Origin: Parvimonas sp. oral taxon 393 str. F0440
Lineage (GTDB): Bacteria; Bacillota; Clostridia; Tissierellales; Peptoniphilaceae
Reading direction: 5' to 3'
NCBI GenBank assembly: GCA_000223315.2
Contig: AFUS01000004.1
Coordinates: forward strand, 620,001-684,000
DNA length: 64,000 nucleotides
The translations under genes were made by a program, and so were the position numbers. Positions 59,730-64,000 of this stretch are shown one piece after another; position 1 is the stretch's first letter; the number at the start of each line of letters is the position of its first letter. The notes beneath the pieces were generated by a model. It saw only the letters and a list, made by a program, of their open reading frames with translations. It did not search any database and had not been told where the DNA came from.

Positions 59730-62700
59730 ATGAAAATTTTTGATAAGAATAAATTAGAGAAAATTAATGATAGACAATTGAGATATAAGATAGTTTATTC
59801 TATTTTATTTTTTTTGATGGGTGCACTTGTTCTAAAATTATTCCATTTAACAATAATAAATGGAGATGATTATAGAAATAAAGCAGATAATAATAGACTT
59901 AAAGATGTAAAAATAACTGCTCCGAGAGGTAATATTTATGATAGAAACGGTAAATTATTAGCGGGAGTAAAAACAAGTCCGGCTGTTCAAATTTTAAAAG
60001 ATGAGTTTAATAGATTGAGTAAAGATGAAAAGATTGAAAAAATTGAAGAATTAACTAAAATACTTAATAAAGATGGAGCGAGTTGGGATACTGATGATTA
60101 TTTTTTAGGAATTAATTACTTTGTATATTCTTCAGATGTTGATTATTTCACAGAATTAAAATCTCCTAAAGAAAAAGTTTTGGATATAATTTTGGAAAAC
60201 AAATTAGTCGAAGATATTTTAAAACTAAGAATTGAAAAAAATTCTTCTTCTAATTTTCCTACTATATCATAAAAAAAGTTATAAGAGATTTACAACTTAA
60301 AGGAATATATGTTCCAAGTGATTTCTTTGATGTAGATAGTGGAGACATCACCTTTACTAAAGGAGATAAATATAATGAATACGCAAAGGATAAAGATCTT
60401 TCTAAAGGGATTTATTCACATGTCGCAAATTTAGTAAAAGACGATAAGTCAATAATAAGAAAAATATTAGATCAACCTTTGGCTAGAAAATTGGTTTATG
60501 AGGAATTGAAAAGTAGAAACCTTTTGAAAAATATTGAATTAAGACCATTAGTAGATTTAAATAGATATAATTTGTTGTTAATAAAGTCGGAATTAAATAA
60601 ACAGAATTCAAAAGTAACTTTGGAAACTGATGCAAAAGATGATTTTTATAATATGGTAAGAAAATTTACTATGGATAAATTATTGAGTTATGTTAAAGTT
60701 GATAAAAATGGAAATAAAGTAATTCCGGCAGAGGTTTTATTAAAAAAATTAGAAGAAAAGAATATAGATGCAAATGTTGAATATACTTTAGTTAAAGATG
60801 AAAAAGACAAAGAAACAGTACAATTTAATTATAAAGATAATGAGAAAAAAGATATTGAACCTTTAACTCATTTAATTTCTATTGCAGAAGAAAATAATCT
60901 ACTTTATGATTTTGTTCTATCTGATGATATTAAGTTTGTTGCTCAAGAAGTAAATACTGAAAATAATATTATTTTAAGAATTTCTATAACGAGTAAATCA
61001 TTTGACTATGTTTATAATATCAATAGGACAGAAATAAAAAATAGATATAAAATAAAAGAAGATTATACAGCTGAGAGCTTATTTTCAACATTAAAAAAGA
61101 CATATTCTATTGATAATTTAGATGATTATATTGCATATAGTTATTTAGTTTTAAATAGAAAAGTTGAGTTGCAAGGTGATAAGGCATATATTCCTATTAC
61201 TCTAACTTATGGAATATCTGAACCTTGTATATCTCATATAAAAGAAAAATTTGAAAATAATAATGGATTTACTGTTTCTATGGAGCCCATAAGATACTAT
61301 CCTAATGGTGAATTAGCATCACATATCTTAGGATATATAGGGAAAATTTCACAACAGGATGAAATTGATAAATATACAAAAGATAAAGGATACTCATCAG
61401 ATAGTTTTATTGGAAAAACTGGAGTTGAAGAAAGTCAAGAAGTTTCACTAAAAGGAAAAGATGGCTTTAAAAAAGTAATGGTGGATAATAGAGGAAATAG
61501 GACTGAAACAATTTCGGAAACTCAGGCAGTTCCGGGAAAAAATGTCTATTTGTCTATCGATTCGAATTTACAAAAAGTTGCTGAAGAGTCTTTAAAGAAT
61601 ACTTTGGAATCTATAAGAAATGGAAGTGAGTACAAGAGTAAATGGGGAAGCTATACACCGCATGAAAGACATAGAAATGCAACAAGTGGGGCGGTAGTAG
61701 TTCTTGATGTTAAAACTGGAAAAGTTTTAGCACTTGCAAGTTATCCGTCTTATGATCCAAATCTTTTTGTAACAGGTATTTCAAACAGCGATTGGATAAG
61801 TTTATTTCCTGAAGATCCAAGAGATTTTCTTGCTCCTAGACCGCTGTATAATATCGCAACACAAAGTGTTTCTCAACCTGGTTCTACATTCAAGCTCGCA
61901 AGTGCATTAACAGCCCTTGAAAAAGGATTAAATCCTAATGAAAATATTAATTGTCAAGGGATTATGGATGTTGGAGATACTAAATTTGGATGTTGGATAT
62001 GGAATCAGTATCAAAGAACACATGGTAATGAAAATCTGAGAACGGCATTAAGAGATAGTTGTAACTATTATTTCTATGCTTTGGCTTTAGGAGAAAATCC
62101 TAAATCAAATAAGAAAACTGGAACAAAAATAACTATTGAAGATTTATCCAAAACTGTAAAGGAATTAGGTCTTGGAGAAAGAACAGGTATAGAAATTAAT
62201 GTACCTAGAGAAAGCAAAGGGGTTGTACCAGATTCTAATACAAAAAAATCTTTAACGAAAATTATGTTAAAAAATAAATTGGAAAAAGAAATCGAAAAGT
62301 ATATTTTAGATGATAAAAACAAGGAAGATTATGACTTTAATAAAATAATTGATACTATAGTAAATTGGACTGAAGAAGAATCAGTTCCATCAAGAACAGA
62401 AGTAATTAAAAGATTAAAACAAATGGAATTAAATGCTGAAGAACCAATTGGTAATTCAAAAGTTTCTTTAGCTGATATGATAAAATTCGACTATTTAAAT
62501 CAAGCTTCTTGGTCTAATGCGGATTCATTAAATACTGTAATTGGACAAGGTCAAAATGCCTATACTCCAATTCAAATGGCAAGATATATGGCGATGATTT
62601 CTAATGGTGGTCAAAAAGTAAAAACTTCAGTAATTGAAAAGATTGTAAGTTATGATAATAAAACTGTTTCATTTCAAAACAATCCTGAAACTGAAAAATC

Positions 62701-63085
62701 AACTTTTAATCCTAAAAATTTGAAATATATTTTAGAAGGAATGAATATGGCTTCTAAAACTTCAGAAAATGCTAAAATCTTTAAAAATTTACCAATAGAA
62801 ATCGGTATAAAAACAGGTACTGCACAAAAAAGTGGAACTAATCCGGTTACTGGTCAAGCGTATGATAACTATGCTTGGAATGTTTCATTTGCACCTTATA
62901 ATAATCCTGAAATTGCTATAGCGACAGTAATATTTCAAGGTGGAGCTGGTGCTTTTTGTGGACCTATAGTAAGAGATATTGTTGGACAATATATTGATAA
63001 TAAAGCTGAATCAGGTCAAAATATTCAATCAGATAAACAAAATGACAATAATTCAGAAAATAATGATAATTTAATAGGAGATTAG
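59730..63085 (+). CDS. mrdA: Penicillin-binding protein 2, elongation transpeptidase, one frameshift
   Basis: The N-terminal membrane span (about 20-40) is followed by the class B PBP dimerisation motif ITAPRGNIYDRNGKLLAG. The transpeptidase domain has SQPGSTFKLAS (SxxK, Ser719), SCNYYFYAL (SxN) and IGIKTGTAQKSG (KTG). It cross-links peptidoglycan in the elongasome with MreBCD. The frame breaks around 60254-60259. One added T gives NFSYYIIKKVIRDLQLKGIY and an 1118-residue protein. This is long for PBP2 (usually 600-700) because of large insertions in the pedestal region and after SxN. A weak ribosome binding site precedes the ATG at 59730. Confidence 0.93.
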
Positions 63086-63096
63086 CATAAAAACTA

Positions 63097-63125
63097 TTGA
63101 AATTTTAGTTATTATGATATATAAT
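63097..63125 (+). promoter_or_regulatory. Promoter of the BMP lipoprotein gene
   Basis: TTGAAA (63097-63102), 17-base spacer, TATAAT (63120-63125). Confidence 0.75.
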
Positions 63126-63156
63126 GTACTAGACTAAATAATTTAGGAGGTTTTAT

Positions 63157-64000
63157 ATGAAATTTAAAAAGGCTTTCGCAGCACTTTTAGTTGGTGCTAT
63201 GATTTTAACAGGTTGTTCTTCTAAACCTAGTGAAAAAACAGAAGAAAATAAGGGAAATACTAAAAAACCAATCAAATATGCAATGGTAACTGACACTGGT
63301 GGTGTTAATGACCAATCATTTAACCAATCTGCTTATGAAGGATTAAAAGAATTACAAAAAGAAGGTATAATTGAAAAACCTATTTATGTTGAAAGTAAAC
63401 AAGCTTCTGATTACAAAACAAATTTAGAAACTTTACTTGATGCTAAACATGATTTAATTGCAGGTATAGGTTTTGCATTAAAAAAAGATATTGAAGCGGC
63501 AGCAAAAGCTAATCCGGATCAAAAGTATGTAATTATTGACTCTGCTTTTGAAAATACTCCAAAGAACTTAATTGGAACAATTTTTGCAGATAATGAAAAC
63601 TCATTTTTAGTTGGATATTTAGCTGGAGCATTAACTACTTCAAACAAAGTTGGTTTTATTGGTGGTATTACATCTCCATTAATCAAAAAATTTGAAGCAG
63701 GTTTTAGAGCCGGTGTTGAACAAGCAGCAAAAGACAACAATAAAAAAGTAGAAGTTGTTGCTCAATATGCTGAAAGTTTTGGAGATGCAACTAAAGGTAA
63801 AGCTATTGCAAATAGTATGTACTCTTCAGGGGTTGATATGATTTTCCACGCATCAGGTGGTACAGGTAATGGTGTTATCGAATCAGCAAAAGAAAATAAA
63901 AAATTTGTATTCGGTGTAGATAGAGATCAATCTTACTTAGCACCGGAATATGTTGTAGCTTCTACAATCAAAAAAGTAAATGAAGCTATTAAGAGCGTTG
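63157..64000 (+). CDS. BMP-family nucleoside-binding lipoprotein, 3' end off the window
   Basis: The gene starts at ATG 63157 after AGGAGGT and is still open at the right edge. The signal peptide ends in the lipobox LTGC with Cys20. The mature part shows YAMVTDTGGVNDQSFNQSAY and HASGGTGNGV, typical of the BMP (PnrA/TmpC/Med) family. These bind nucleosides for ABC import. No permease genes are visible beside it, so it probably serves the nupOPQ transporter at 21-25 kb. About 281 residues are visible out of a likely 350. Confidence 0.93.
   Translation, partial: MKFKKAFAALLVGAMILTGCSSKPSEKTEENKGNTKKPIKYAMVTDTGGVNDQSFNQSAYEGLKELQKEGIIEKPIYVESKQASDYKTNLETLLDAKHDLIAGIGFALKKDIEAAAKANPDQKYVIIDSAFENTPKNLIGTIFADNENSFLVGYLAGALTTSNKVGFIGGITSPLIKKFEAGFRAGVEQAAKDNNKKVEVVAQYAESFGDATKGKAIANSMYSSGVDMIFHASGGTGNGVIESAKENKKFVFGVDRDQSYLAPEYVVASTIKKVNEAIKSV

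Overview
The window is strongly AT-rich and uses clear Gram-positive signals: GGAGG-type ribosome binding sites, sigma-A-like promoters, U-tract terminators and a T-box. A selenium-dependent glycine reductase cluster, long PBP2, no outer-membrane genes and many A/T homopolymers point to an anaerobic, amino-acid-fermenting member of the Tissierellia/Peptoniphilaceae. Parvimonas-like is my best guess, by inference rather than by search.

Layout. 1-5.4 kb: an unrecognised partial gene, a LysR regulator divergent from glyA, and a membrane-domain glycerophosphodiesterase. 5.5-17.3 kb: a methyltransferase, then a ykkC-type (PRPP-class) riboswitch leading the de novo purine genes purC-E-M-L-F-N-H-D. 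17.4-21.3 kb: rpsF-ssb-rpsR, a small membrane protein, an XRE regulator, hflX and a YigZ-like gene. 21.4-25.8 kb: a nucleoside ABC importer (nupOPQ) and map. 26-31.4 kb: cggR-gapA-pgk-tpiA-eno. 31.6-41 kb: a Na/Pi cotransporter, then trxB-grdE-grdA-grdB, a terminator overlapping a promoter, grdC-grdD, and a 2-Cys peroxiredoxin. 41-47.4 kb: a T-box leader and valS, hpt, a methyltransferase, a DUF819 permease and an OsmC protein. 47.5-52.8 kb: an anchored secreted protein, an unusual three-gene cassette (cytosolic solute-binding-like protein, G3E-like GTPase, membrane-less ABC ATPase), and two small membrane proteins of equal length. 52.9-63.1 kb: a U32 protein, a NusG-domain-II protein, a Gx transporter, radC, mreBCD and PBP2. 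The right edge cuts a BMP-family lipoprotein that probably feeds the nupOPQ importer.

How it fits together. GlyA interconverts serine and glycine. Glycine reductase turns glycine into acetyl phosphate, and so ATP, using electrons delivered through thioredoxin reductase. GrdA (UGA at 35810) and GrdB (UGA at 37243) are selenoproteins. The glycolytic operon under CggR and the purine and nucleoside genes complete a core energy and nucleotide module.

Caution on reading frames. Fourteen genes, including ssb, valS, purL and mrdA, are broken by a total of about 23 single-base shifts. Every one is repaired by adding one base, nearly always to an A or T run. This pattern fits homopolymer under-calling in the assembly better than gene decay. 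I give full intended gene spans for such genes and name the break points.

The best candidate for an undescribed system is the 48.9-51.9 kb cassette. No tRNA, rRNA, CRISPR array, insertion sequence or prophage was seen.
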